Shown in pieces: positions 25,481-34,977 of a stretch of DNA of 64,000 nt; position 1 is the first letter of the stretch; every line of letters starts with the position of its first letter. The DNA comes from DASTFY01 sp963829955 (lineage in GTDB: Bacteria > Actinomycetota > Acidimicrobiia > Acidimicrobiales > Ilumatobacteraceae): assembly GCA_963829955.1 (NCBI GenBank), contig CAWHKS010000001.1, positions 186,001 through 250,000 of the forward strand, written 5' to 3'. Position numbers and translations under genes: made by a program. Below the pieces are notes generated by a model. That model made no database searches, had not been told where the DNA came from, and saw nothing but the letters and a program-made list of their open reading frames with translations.

Positions 25481-26479
25481 GTGCGTCCCCACCCCCCTGC
25501 GGCCGCGCTGGCAGGCGCTGCCCTGGTCGCCAGTCTCGGCCTGGCTGGATGCGTCGGGCCAGGTCCGTCGCCGGTGCCCTCCAGACCGACCACTCCCCCG
25601 CCCCTGATCGAGCGCGCCAACACCACGACTGTCGCCCCGGCGCCGGTCCCGACCCCCGGCGCGTGTCCCCGGTGGCCGATCATCGCCCAGCCGTCGGTGG
25701 CCGCACCCGGCCTCATCGAGACGTCCGGGCTGGCGGGAGGTTTGCGCAACCCCGGCGTGTGGTGGACCCACAACGACAGCGGCGACACGCCCCGGGTGTT
25801 CGCGCTCGAGGGCGACGGACGGCTGCTCACGACAGTCACCGTCATGGGCGCCGCGGCCCAGGATTGGGAGGACATGGACATCGGTCCCGGCCCCGGCGGC
25901 GTGCCGACGATCTACGTCGCCGATGTCGGCGACAACGGCAAGGCGCGCCAAGGGACGGTGGGCTACCAGCTCTACCGGTTCTGGGAGCCTGTCCTCGGCC
26001 ACTCAGTGCGCTCTGCGATGAGCGTCACTGCGCAGCGGATCAACGTCAGCTACCCCGACGGGTCCCACAACGTCGAAGCGACCCTGGTCGATCCCGTCAC
26101 CGGCGACTACTTCATCATCACCAAGGAGCGCCTGAGCGAGGTGTTCCGGATCCCCGCCGCCGCCCTCGTCCCGGGAGCGACGGTGATCCCGGTGAAGGTG
26201 GCGGAGCTGACCCTCGAGGACCCCCTGACCGAGCGCGACCGGCCGGTGGCGGCCGACATCAGCACCGACGGTTCCATGATCGTGATCAAGACCATGGAGC
26301 TGACCTGGTTCTGGCGCCGCAGCCCCGGCCAGACCGTCACCGAGGCGTTGGCGGCCGCGCCGTGCCCGCCCCAGGCGATCGGCTCCGGCGAATCGATCGC
26401 GTTCAACGCCAGCGGCGGCCAGCTGGCGACGCTGGCCGAGGGTCAAGGCCGGCCGCTGCTCCGGCACCAGCGGGCTTGA
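25481..26479 (+). CDS. Lipoprotein with possible beta-propeller fold
   Basis: The product has 332 residues from the GTG at 25481. The signal peptide ends in LAGC (Cys24), then a Pro/Thr-rich linker. The mature part contains ETSGLAGGLRNPGVWWTHND, then DTPRVFALEGDGRLLTTVTV and DWEDMDIGPGPGGVPTIYVA, repeating beta-strand blades as in PE-PGRS-free NHL/phytase-like propellers. No catalytic motif is clear. It is divergent from the creatininase gene and 28 bases before the oxidoreductase. It is an extracytoplasmic lipoprotein of unknown function. Confidence 0.7.
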   Translation: MRPHPPAAALAGAALVASLGLAGCVGPGPSPVPSRPTTPPPLIERANTTTVAPAPVPTPGACPRWPIIAQPSVAAPGLIETSGLAGGLRNPGVWWTHNDSGDTPRVFALEGDGRLLTTVTVMGAAAQDWEDMDIGPGPGGVPTIYVADVGDNGKARQGTVGYQLYRFWEPVLGHSVRSAMSVTAQRINVSYPDGSHNVEATLVDPVTGDYFIITKERLSEVFRIPAAALVPGATVIPVKVAELTLEDPLTERDRPVAADISTDGSMIVIKTMELTWFWRRSPGQTVTEALAAAPCPPQAIGSGESIAFNASGGQLATLAEGQGRPLLRHQRA

Positions 26480-26507
26480 GCCGGCGACCCTCGGCGAGAA
26501 TGCCGGG

Positions 26508-28089
26508 GTGCCGGCCCGCGACAACCATGACGCCATCGTCGTCGGCGCCGGGCACAACGGCCTGATCTGCGCTGCATACCTGGCGCGTGCCGGCCTCGAC
26601 GTCCTGCTCGTCGAAGCGCGGGCGTCCGTGGGCGGCTGCGCGTCGACGGTCGACGCGCTCGGCGCCCGCGTCAACATCTGCAGCTGCGACCACACCCTGT
26701 TCCGGACGACGCCGGTCAGCGACGAGCTCGATCTCGGCGCGCACGGCCTGCGCTACCTGGACGTGGACCCAGCGCAGCTGTCCCTGCTGCACAGCCGAGG
26801 CCCGGCCTGGCCGATCTTCCACGACGCTGCGCGGACGCTGGACGCTCTGGCGCTGACCTACCCGCACGAGGTGGACGGCTACCGGCGCTACCTGCCGCGC
26901 CGCGCTCCCGCTGGCCGAGCTCGTCGTCGAGCTGGCCAACGAAGCACCGGCGCCGGTGGCGGCGCTGCGTACGGTGGCCGGGCGACGAGCCCGCGGCGTC
27001 ACCACCCTGCTCCGCTGGAGCCGGCGCAGCGTGGCCGACGTCCTGCGGACCTTCTTCACGGAGGACGCCATCATGGCGCCCGCGATCGTCGTCGGTCCCG
27101 GCGTGTGGGGCCTCTCCCCGTATACGCCGGGGACGGGCCTGGGTGCCCTGACGCTGGCCATGAAGCACGTCGCCCGCGTCGGCCGGCCCGTGGGTGGCAG
27201 CGGCGCCGTGCCCCTGGCGGTGGCGGGCGCGTTCGAGGCTGCCGGGGGCCGGATCCGCACCTGCTCCCGGGTGAGCGCCATCCTGTGCGAGGGCGAGCGC
27301 GTGAGGGGCATCGGGCTGGACGACGGCACCCGACTCGAAGCGCCGATCGTCGTCTCCGCCTGCGACCCGCACGCCACGTTCCTGAGCTGGTTGCGGAACC
27401 CGCCCGCTTCGGCGCAGCCGCTCGTCGACCGGTGGAAGGCCATCCCCCGCCACGACGGCTACGAGAGCAAGGTAGACGCCGTCATCTCCGAGCTGCCCGT
27501 GTACCGACAGCTCGATCCGTCGCTCCCCGACCGGCTCGGCTTCGACGCGCTCCACGCCACGGCCATCATCGCTCCCGCTGTCGACGCGATGGACGCCGCC
27601 CACCGCCTCATGGCGACGGGACGTGTGGCCGCGGAGCCGATGTTCTTCGCCAACGTCCCGTCTGTGCTCGACCCGACGATGCAGGTGGGGCCACAGCCGG
27701 GCGAGCGGGCGGCAGGCCGGCACGTCTTCAGCCTCGAGGCGCTCTTCACGCCCTACGCGCTGACGGGCGGGTGGGCCGCCAGCAGCGAGCCCGAACGCTG
27801 GCTGGAGGTGTACGGCCGCCTCGTCCAGCCCGGCTTCACCGCCGGCATCCACCGCCACCGCACGATGACGCCCGAGAGCTACGAGCGCGAGTTCTTCATG
27901 CCCAGGGGCTACGCCACCAGCTTCGCCGGCGGGCCGGTGGCCGCACTGCGGGGCCGCGCCCGCGAGCTCACCCGCTACGAGACACCGGTCAGGGGCCTCT
28001 ACCTGACCGGGGCCGCGACCTTCCCGGGGGCCGGGGTGTGGGGCGCCAGCGGGCGCAACACCGCCCAGGTGATCCTCAGGCGTCTTTGA
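26508..28089 (+). CDS. Phytoene-dehydrogenase-like FAD oxidoreductase, one-base frameshift
   Basis: From the GTG at 26508 the frame gives the dinucleotide-binding motif AIVVGAGHNGLICAAYLARA and LLVEARASVGGCAST, then continues to about 26893. There CTGCCGCGCC has one base too many; the next frame continues as AALPLAELVVELANEAPAPV and on to the C-terminal FAD motif GLYLTGAATFPGAGVWGASG, ending at 28089. Restored, the protein is about 526 residues, the normal size for the NAD(P)/FAD-dependent, CrtI-like family. Such enzymes desaturate or oxidise lipophilic substrates. No other carotenoid genes are near. The indel has otherwise intact sequence on both sides, so a sequencing error is likely. Confidence 0.8.
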
Positions 28090-28130
28090 CGATGCTCATG
28101 CGACTTTGACGATGCTCATGCGTCTTTGAC
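28081..28130. repeat. 2.5 copies of a 20-bp tandem repeat over two convergent stop codons
   Basis: Units at 28081-28100 and 28101-28120 differ at one base (GTC/GAC), and a half copy follows at 28121-28130. The repeat contains the stop of the FAD oxidoreductase (28087-28089) and of the phosphoribosyltransferase (28118-28116). Confidence 0.9.
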
Positions 28131-28619
28131 GGTGGCCATCCCCTGCGGCACCACGATGGGGTCCTTGTCGCTCCACGGGAAGTTGATCCATCGGTCCGTG
28201 CGGCGCCAGACGTACTCGCACTGGACGACCGACCGGGGCTTCTCGTACAGCACGGCGCACCGCACCTCGGCCACCTTTCCGGTGCAGAACTCCTTGACGA
28301 GGGCCAGCGTGTGGCCGGTGTCAGCGACATCGTCGGCGATCAGCACGCGTGCCTGCTCCACGTCGACCAGCTCGGGGGTCGGTGGCAGGATCATCGGCAC
28401 TTCGAGACGCTCGTCGACGCCCGTGTAGTACTCGACGTTCATCGTGTACAGGTTCTTGACGCTGAGCGCGTAGCCCATGGCGCCGGCGATGAGCAGCCCG
28501 CCTCGGGCGATGGCCAGGATGATCTCGGGCTGGTAGTCGTCGTCGGCCACCAGCTGTGAAAGCTCCCTCGAGGCGGTTCCGAACAGGTCCCAGCTGAGGA
28601 TTTCGCGCTCGTCGGCCAT
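28116..28619 (-). CDS. Phosphoribosyltransferase family protein
   Basis: The product has 167 residues. The PRPP-binding loop VLIADDVADTGHTLALV (about 91-107) and the hood region IILAIARGGLLIAG (about 32-45) fit the PRTase fold of xanthine/hypoxanthine-type enzymes. It would transfer ribose-5-phosphate to a purine-like base, or act as a regulator. ATG at 28619. It follows the RidA gene by 38 bases on the same strand. The gene ends inside a 20-bp tandem repeat, so its last residues (VKDA) are repeat-coded. Confidence 0.88.
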   Translation of the reverse strand: MADEREILSWDLFGTASRELSQLVADDDYQPEIILAIARGGLLIAGAMGYALSVKNLYTMNVEYYTGVDERLEVPMILPPTPELVDVEQARVLIADDVADTGHTLALVKEFCTGKVAEVRCAVLYEKPRSVVQCEYVWRRTDRWINFPWSDKDPIVVPQGMATVKDA

Positions 28620-28657
28620 GGCCCGACGGTAGACGATGACACCCGCCGGGCGCCCCC

Positions 28658-29062
28658 TCAGGAGCGGGCAGGCACGGACGCGCCGATGACGGCCTCGACC
28701 TCGATCTCGACCTTCCACGCCGGGTTCAACAGCGCCTTCACGACGACGGTCGTGTTGGCGGGCCGGATGTCGTGGAAGTGCTCACCGTGGACGCCACTCA
28801 CGGCCTCGAAGTCGGCGCTGTCCACGAGGTACACGCGAGTGCGCACGACGTCGGCGAACGTGGCGCCAGCCTGCTCGAGGGCAGCGCCGATGATCTCGAA
28901 GCAGCGGCCAGCCTGGACCGCTGGGTCAGGGTCGACGGCGTCGTCGGGCCACTGGGGCGCCGTACCGGCCACGAACACCCGGTCCCCGACCTTCACCGCA
29001 CGGCTGTACCCGACGATCAGCTCCCAGGGCCCACCGGACGAGATCAACTGGCGATCGGTCAC
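28658..29062 (-). CDS. RidA family protein (enamine/imine deaminase-like)
   Basis: The product has 134 residues from the GTG at 29062. It carries the RidA pattern VFVAGTAPQWPDD, GRCFEIIGAALEQAGATFAD, VVRTRVYLVDSADFEAVSGV (with the Arg that binds the substrate carboxylate) and PANTTVVVKALLNPAWKVEI. RidA enzymes hydrolyse reactive enamines and, as RutC, aminoacrylate. The gene is upstream of the phosphoribosyltransferase and divergent from the Dpp-like importer. The longer frame to 29125 is not needed. Confidence 0.9.
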   Translation of the reverse strand: MTDRQLISSGGPWELIVGYSRAVKVGDRVFVAGTAPQWPDDAVDPDPAVQAGRCFEIIGAALEQAGATFADVVRTRVYLVDSADFEAVSGVHGEHFHDIRPANTTVVVKALLNPAWKVEIEVEAVIGASVPARS

Positions 29063-29231
29063 GACCGGCGACCGTACCCGCGCCGAGCGCCCGGTCCGTC
29101 GGACCCGCTGCACGTGGCCACCCACCGTGCGCCCGACGTCGTTGCCCGCGTCGTGGCCGTGACCTACGGTCCGCCACCATCGGCGGGACCGACGGGGTCC
29201 GCTCGAACATCACATCAGGGGGGAACAGCTC

Positions 29232-30986
29232 ATGGGACATCGGCCTCGGCGACGCTCGTTCGTCATCGTCTCGGCGCTGGCCGCGCTCGGCCTGGTCGCC
29301 GCGGCCTGCGGCGGCGGCGACTCGGACAGCGGGACCACGGCGGGCACCGCGGGCACGGAGGCGCCCAGCGTCGACAGCAGCGCCCCGGCGGCGAGCGAAG
29401 CGCCGTCCACGGACAGCGCCCCGGCCACGGACGCACCCGCCGCCGAGCCCCAGACGGGCGGCACGCTGGTCTGGGGTATCGAGGCCGACTCGAGCAACCC
29501 GTGGCGACCGGCCGAGATGGTCTGCGCCACGTCCTGCTACCAGGTCACCTTCAGCGTGTACGACCCGCTGACGGTGATCACCGACTCCGAGCCCAACTGG
29601 GAGCCGTACCTGGCCGAGAGCGTCATCCCGAACGCCGACAACACGGTCTGGACCATCAAGGTGCGGCCGGACATCACGTTCCACGACGGCACGCCACTCG
29701 ACGGCGCCGCCGTGGCCGACAACCTGACCCGCGCCAAGAACGGCTTCCTCACCGGGACCGCCCTGGCCGACGTCACGAACATCGCCGTCAGCCCGACCGA
29801 CCCGCTGGCGGTCGACGTCACGATGTCGCGCCCGTGGGCGACGTTCCCACTGTTCCTCGCCGGCCAGATCGGCCTGATCGCCTCGCCCACCTGGCTGGCC
29901 GCCAGCGACACCGACGAAGCGCTGAAGTCGAAGCCGGTCGGGACCGGCCCGTTCGTCTTCGAGTCGTACGCGCCGAACGAGTCGTTCAAGGCCACGCGCA
30001 ACCCGGACTACTGGAACCAGCCATACCCGTACCTGGACGCGGTCGAGTTCCGCCCGATCCCCGACGCGCTCAACCGCCGTGACGCGCTGAAGAGCGGCGC
30101 CATCGACATCCTCCACACGACGAACGGCGAGACCATCTCCGAGTACCGCGAGAACGACGACTTCGTGCTGGAGGAGCGGGCGTACAAGGGGGCGACCAAC
30201 TACAGCCTCCTGCACGTGACGCAGACACTGCCGGATGGCACGCCGTCACCGTTGCAGGACCAGCGGGTGCGCTGCGGCCTGGCCAACGCCTACGACAGCC
30301 AGACCATCATCGAGACCATCAACGCCGGCGTCGACCCGCTGGCCAACGGTCCGTTCTCACCCGAACAGGTCGGCTACCTGGACGAGACCGGCTACCCGGC
30401 AGCGCAGGACATGGACACTGCCAAGGCGCTCATCGCCGAGTACAAGGCCGAGCACCCCGGTCCGCTCAACCTGTCACTGGCGACGACCCAGGACGAGACC
30501 AACCTCATCATCGCCCAGTTCCAGAAGCAGTGGTTCGAGGAGGCCGGCGTCGACAACGTCACGCTCGACCAGATCGACCAGGGCAACTACATCGTCGCCG
30601 CGCTGCTCGGCAACTTCCAGGTCTTCCAGTGGCGCAACCACAGCGGCGTCGACATGGACCAGCAGTACATCTGGTGGCACTCCTCCACCGCGCTCCCCGT
30701 CGGCGAGCTCGCCCTCAACTTCGGCCGGCTCAAGGATCCGGTCATCGACGAGGCGCTCGACGCCAACCGCGGCGAGACGGACCCGGCCAAGAAGCAGGGC
30801 TACGCCGAAGCGGTCAACCAGCGCTTCGGCGACCAGTGCTTCAACATCTGGGGCGGCTGGACGACGTGGGGCGTCCTGTACGAACCGACCGTGCACATCG
30901 AACCTACCCTGACGACGCCGGAAGGCGTCGAGTCGGCACCCACCAGCGAGATCGTCAACATGCGCACGACCTGGATCGAGCAGTGA
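29232..30986 (+). CDS. ABC transporter family 5 substrate-binding lipoprotein (copy 1)
   Basis: The product has 584 residues. Signal peptide with lipobox GLVAAAC (Cys26), then a Ser/Thr/Asp/Ala linker (about 30-75). The binding domain of the DppA/OppA-like SBP_bac_5 family follows, with KVRPDITFHDGTPLDGAAVA and VGTGPFVFESYAPNESFKAT. AGGGGGGAA precedes the ATG. It is closely related along its length to the next gene, so the pair arose by tandem duplication. The ligand may be a peptide or another oligomer. Confidence 0.93.
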   Translation: MGHRPRRRSFVIVSALAALGLVAAACGGGDSDSGTTAGTAGTEAPSVDSSAPAASEAPSTDSAPATDAPAAEPQTGGTLVWGIEADSSNPWRPAEMVCATSCYQVTFSVYDPLTVITDSEPNWEPYLAESVIPNADNTVWTIKVRPDITFHDGTPLDGAAVADNLTRAKNGFLTGTALADVTNIAVSPTDPLAVDVTMSRPWATFPLFLAGQIGLIASPTWLAASDTDEALKSKPVGTGPFVFESYAPNESFKATRNPDYWNQPYPYLDAVEFRPIPDALNRRDALKSGAIDILHTTNGETISEYRENDDFVLEERAYKGATNYSLLHVTQTLPDGTPSPLQDQRVRCGLANAYDSQTIIETINAGVDPLANGPFSPEQVGYLDETGYPAAQDMDTAKALIAEYKAEHPGPLNLSLATTQDETNLIIAQFQKQWFEEAGVDNVTLDQIDQGNYIVAALLGNFQVFQWRNHSGVDMDQQYIWWHSSTALPVGELALNFGRLKDPVIDEALDANRGETDPAKKQGYAEAVNQRFGDQCFNIWGGWTTWGVLYEPTVHIEPTLTTPEGVESAPTSEIVNMRTTWIEQ

Positions 30987-31010
30987 CCGCCTGAGGGTCC
31001 AGATCGCCCC

Positions 31011-31041
31011 ACCCGTCCGTGGCGAGAAACCACGGACGGGT
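31011..31041 (+). terminator. Intrinsic terminator after the first binding protein
   Basis: ACCCGTCCGTGG (31011-31022) pairs with CCACGGACGGGT (31030-31041) around CGAGAAA and is followed by GTTGTTG. It sits between the two binding-protein genes, so the first can be transcribed alone or made at higher level. Confidence 0.8.
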
Positions 31042-31140
31042 GTTGTTGACGAACTGTCGATGAGACCGTACCGTGCCGCCCCGGGGGCTGTGGCGGGCGT
31101 CACAGTGTCCCGGCACGACACCGGAACAAGGGGGAATCAC

Positions 31141-32913
31141 GTGACACGTCCTGGGGGCCGATCCCGGCGCAACCCGATGGCGCTCTTCGTCGCCAGCCTG
31201 GCCGCCTTCGGGCTTGTGGCCGCCGCCTGTGGCGGGGGCGACGACGAGGGGACCGACACGACGCCGGAGAGCGTCGTCGCCGACACGGTGGCGCCGAGCA
31301 GCGAGGCGCCGTCCTCGGAAGCCCCGGCGTCGGAGGCGCCCGCCACGGACGCACCGGCGGCGGAGGCGACGCCCGGCGGGAAGCTCATCATGGGCATCGA
31401 GGCCGACAGCAGTTCCCCGTGGATGCCGGCGGAGATGGTGTGCGCGCTGTCGTGCCACCAGATCATCAAGAGCGTCTTCGACCCCATGCTCGTCCCCACC
31501 GAGGACGGCGATTGGGCGCCGTACCTCCTCGAGAGCCTCACACCGAACGACGACTTCACGGTCTGGACGATGAAGGCCCGCCCGAACGTCACCTTCCATG
31601 ACGGCACGCCGCTCGACGGTGCCGCGCTGGCCGACAACGTCACCCGGTTCCAGAAGGGTGTCCTCACGGGCGCCTACTTCTCCAACGTGGCGACCGCCGT
31701 TCCGAACCCGACCGATCCGTTGGCCGTCGACGTGACCATGAAGACGCCGTGGCCGAGCTTCCCGCAGGTGCTCCTCATCGGCCAGATCGACTACATCGCG
31801 TCGCCGACGTGGATGGCCGCGGCCGACGCCGACGAGACGCTCAAGTCCAAGCCTGTCGGCACCGGGCCTTTCATGTACGTGGACTACAAGCCCAACGAGT
31901 TCTTCAAGGCCGCCAAGAACCCGAACTACTGGAACCAGCCCTACCCCTACCTCGACGAGATCGAGTTCCGCCCCATCCCGGACGCGCTGAATCGGCGGGA
32001 CGCGCTGCTCAGCGGCGCGGTCGACATCATCCACACCGACAACGGCGAGGTGATCGCGGGCTTCCGTGACAACGACGACTACGTGCAGGAGGAGATCTCC
32101 AACAACGCCGAGGTCGGCTACACGCTGCTGCACGTGACGCAGACGCTGCCCGACGGCACGCCGTCACCACTGCAGGACCAGCGCGTGCGGTGCGGGCTCG
32201 CCAACGCCTGGGACGAGCCGACGATCAACGAGACCATCAGCCAGGGGGTGTTCCCGATCGCGAACGGACCGTTCGCACCCGGCACGCCTGGCCACCTCGA
32301 CGAGACGGGCTATCCACAGCAACAGGACATGGAGAAGGCGAAGCAGCTGATCGCCGACTACAAGGCCGAGAACCCGGGCCCGCTCAACCTCTCCCTGGCC
32401 ACGACCCAGGACGAGACCAACCTGACCGTCGCCCAGTTCCAGAAGCAGTGGTGGGAGGAGGCCGGGGTCGACTCGGTCACGCTCGACCAGATCGACCAGG
32501 GCAACTACATCGTCACCGCCCTGCTCGGGAACTTCCAGGTGTTCCAGTGGCGCAACCACAGTGGCTTCGATCTGGACAACCAGTACATCTGGTGGCACTC
32601 CAACTCCGCGGTCCCGGTCGGTGAGCTGGCCCTGAACTTCGGGCGCATCAAGGACGCCCAGATCGACGAGCTCCTCGACAAGAACCGTGCCGAGACCGAC
32701 CCGGCGCTGAAGCAGCAGTACGCCGAGGAGGTCAACCAGATCTTCGCCGAGCAGTGCTACAACCTGTGGGGCACGTGGGACATCTGGGGCATCGCCCACA
32801 AGCCCACGGTCCACGGCGTCGAGAACTTCGAACTGCCCGACGGCAAGATGAGCCAGTTCGGCCAGGGCATCGCGGGCATCTTCTACCCGATGACCCTGTG
32901 GACGGAGCAGTAG
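31141..32913 (+). CDS. ABC transporter family 5 substrate-binding lipoprotein (copy 2)
   Basis: The product has 590 residues from the GTG at 31141, which follows AAGGGGGAATCAC. The lipobox GLVAAAC gives Cys30. Domain layout equals copy 1, and long blocks are identical in both (for example VTQTLPDGTPSPLQDQRVRC and NLSLATTQDETNL). Differences concentrate in the N-terminal linker and the C-terminal third. It lies 34 bases before the permease gene and is probably the binding partner encoded in the transport operon. The ORF upstream to 31060 overlaps the terminator region. Confidence 0.93.
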   Translation: MTRPGGRSRRNPMALFVASLAAFGLVAAACGGGDDEGTDTTPESVVADTVAPSSEAPSSEAPASEAPATDAPAAEATPGGKLIMGIEADSSSPWMPAEMVCALSCHQIIKSVFDPMLVPTEDGDWAPYLLESLTPNDDFTVWTMKARPNVTFHDGTPLDGAALADNVTRFQKGVLTGAYFSNVATAVPNPTDPLAVDVTMKTPWPSFPQVLLIGQIDYIASPTWMAAADADETLKSKPVGTGPFMYVDYKPNEFFKAAKNPNYWNQPYPYLDEIEFRPIPDALNRRDALLSGAVDIIHTDNGEVIAGFRDNDDYVQEEISNNAEVGYTLLHVTQTLPDGTPSPLQDQRVRCGLANAWDEPTINETISQGVFPIANGPFAPGTPGHLDETGYPQQQDMEKAKQLIADYKAENPGPLNLSLATTQDETNLTVAQFQKQWWEEAGVDSVTLDQIDQGNYIVTALLGNFQVFQWRNHSGFDLDNQYIWWHSNSAVPVGELALNFGRIKDAQIDELLDKNRAETDPALKQQYAEEVNQIFAEQCYNLWGTWDIWGIAHKPTVHGVENFELPDGKMSQFGQGIAGIFYPMTLWTEQ

Positions 32914-32947
32914 ACGACGCATCGCGACGGGGAAGGGAGGCCGCACC

Positions 32948-33916
32948 GTGGCTCGGTACATCGGACAGCGGGTCATCCAGCTGTTCATCGTGCTGTTCGT
33001 GGTCACCTTCCTCGTCGCCATCGCGCTGCGCTTCCTGCCCGGGGGCGCCGACGTCGTGGTCGCCCTCAAGACCGGCCCCGGCGCCACCCCCGAGCAGGCG
33101 GCGGAGATCAAGCACGAGCTCTACCTCGACCGCAGCATCCCGGAGCAGTACGCCCTCTGGCTGAAGGACCTGGTGACGCTCGACTGGGGCACGACCTTCC
33201 AGACCAACCAGCCCATCCGCGAGGAACTGGGCCGGGCGTTCCCGGTCTCGATCCGCCTCATGATCTACGCCCAGCTCCTGGCGCTCGGCTTCGCCATCCC
33301 GATGGGGATGTGGTCGGCCTACAAGCAGGGCACCGGGGCTGACCGAGCGGCCACGACGACGGCGTTCGGCCTACTGGCGATGCCGGAGTACATCGTGGCG
33401 CCACTGCTCATCTACCTGTTCGCCCTTCGCTTCCGATGGTTCGACTACCCGGCGTCGAACATCAGCTTCTTCGACGATCCACTCGGGCACTTCAAGGCCT
33501 TCGTGCTGCCCACGCTCACCATCGCGCTGCCGCTCTACGCCACCTACATGCGGCTCCTGCGCGCGGACCTGGTCGCCACGCTCCAGAGCGATTTCATCAC
33601 GACCGCCCGGGCCAAAGGGCTGAGCACGAAGAGGATCTTGTTCGGCCACGCCCTGCGTCCGTCGCTCTTCTCGCTCGTCACCGCGGCCGCGGTCAGCACC
33701 GGAGCCCTGATCGGTGGCGTGGTCATCGTCGAGCAGGTCTTCCAGCTCAACGGGATGGGCCGGGTGTCGGTGGAGAGCATCTTCCGCCGGGAATATCCCA
33801 CGGTGCAGTACGGCGTTGTGATCCTCGCCCTCGTGTACGTGTTCGTGAACTTCTTCGTGGACCTGGCTTACGCGTGGATCGACCCACGCGTCCGGCACGC
33901 TCGGATGCTGGGTTGA
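32948..33916 (+). CDS. Dpp/Opp-type ABC permease (DppB-like)
   Basis: The product has 322 residues from the GTG at 32948, after a GGGAAGGGAGG site. It has an N-terminal helix (LFIVLFVVTFLVAIAL), an external loop with LDWGTTFQTNQPIREEL, then five helices with the cytoplasmic loop FITTARAKGLSTKRILFGHA and LRPSLFSL, the EAA-type motif that docks the ATPase. It pairs with DppC-like 33933. Confidence 0.94.
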   Translation: MARYIGQRVIQLFIVLFVVTFLVAIALRFLPGGADVVVALKTGPGATPEQAAEIKHELYLDRSIPEQYALWLKDLVTLDWGTTFQTNQPIREELGRAFPVSIRLMIYAQLLALGFAIPMGMWSAYKQGTGADRAATTTAFGLLAMPEYIVAPLLIYLFALRFRWFDYPASNISFFDDPLGHFKAFVLPTLTIALPLYATYMRLLRADLVATLQSDFITTARAKGLSTKRILFGHALRPSLFSLVTAAAVSTGALIGGVVIVEQVFQLNGMGRVSVESIFRREYPTVQYGVVILALVYVFVNFFVDLAYAWIDPRVRHARMLG

Positions 33917-33932
33917 GCGCGGGAGGCGAGCC

Positions 33933-34970
33933 GTGGCCGAGCTGACCGAGCTCCAGGACGCCGAGACCCGTGAGGCCATCGCGGTCGCCGCCGGCGCGCC
34001 GATCGACCAGGGCGTGCCGAAGGCCCGCAAGTTCAAGCGCCGCGGCCGCGTCACCATATGGCTGGCCATCGGCTGGCTGTTCTTCATCGTGTTCTCGGCC
34101 GTGGGCGCCAACTGGCTCCCCTACGTGAAGCACTCCTGCGACCAGTACGCCAACCAGTTGGAGTGCAGCACCCACGTGAAGGGCACCCCGCTCAAGATCG
34201 AGCGCCCGCCCGTGTGGGCGGTGTGGGCCGAACCTGAGCGCAGCCTGCCCGGCGCGCCCGAGCGAGCCGGCTGGTTCGGGACCGACCGCAACGGCTACGA
34301 CGTGTTCAGCCGAGCCATCTTCGGTGCCCGCGTGTCGCTCGTGATCGGGGCGCTGTCCATCACGTTCGGGTTGGCCATCGGGGGGATGATCGGCCTGATC
34401 TCCGGCTACAAGCGGGGCGCGATCGACCGGGTGACGGACAACGTGATGAACATCATGCTGGCGTTCCCGGCGCTGCTCCTGGCCATCTTCGTGGTCAGCT
34501 TCTTCAACTCGCCGAACTCGACCGGTGAGGCGACAACGCGGCCGATCTGGCCCATCGTGCTGGCCCTTTCGATCCTCTCGATCCCTCCACTGACCCGGCT
34601 CGTGCGGGCCAACACCATCGTGTACGCCCAACGCGAGTTCGTGCTGGCCGCTCGCGGGGTCGGTGCCAGCAACCGGCGGGTGGTGTTCCGGGAGATCCTT
34701 CCCAACGTGGTGCCGGCGATGGTGTCCTTCGCACTCACCGGACTGGCCATCCTCATCGTCGCCGAGGGTGCGCTGGCGTACCTCGGCCTGTCGGTGGAGG
34801 CGCCCACGCCCACCTGGGGGAAGATGATCTTCGCGGGCAAGGACCGTCTCCAAGAGGCGTGGTGGATCTCGATGATGCCGGCCATGGTGCTGTTCCTCAC
34901 CATCTTGTCCATCAATCTCATCGGCGACGTCCTGGCGGAGAGGTTCAACATCCGGGACTCCATCGGGTGA
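33933..34970 (+). CDS. Dpp/Opp-type ABC permease (DppC-like)
   Basis: The product has 345 residues from the GTG at 33933. After about 50 cytoplasmic residues comes a first helix (WLAIGWLFFIVFSAVGANWL), an extended outside loop with two Cys (CDQYANQLEC) that may form a disulfide, then GTDRNGYDVFSRAIFGARVS typical of DppC, five helices, and the loop FVLAARGVGASNRRVVFREI. The 70-residue loop between the first helix and GTDRNG is longer than in E. coli DppC. Confidence 0.94.
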   Translation: MAELTELQDAETREAIAVAAGAPIDQGVPKARKFKRRGRVTIWLAIGWLFFIVFSAVGANWLPYVKHSCDQYANQLECSTHVKGTPLKIERPPVWAVWAEPERSLPGAPERAGWFGTDRNGYDVFSRAIFGARVSLVIGALSITFGLAIGGMIGLISGYKRGAIDRVTDNVMNIMLAFPALLLAIFVVSFFNSPNSTGEATTRPIWPIVLALSILSIPPLTRLVRANTIVYAQREFVLAARGVGASNRRVVFREILPNVVPAMVSFALTGLAILIVAEGALAYLGLSVEAPTPTWGKMIFAGKDRLQEAWWISMMPAMVLFLTILSINLIGDVLAERFNIRDSIG

Positions 34971-34977
34971 GCCGCTG

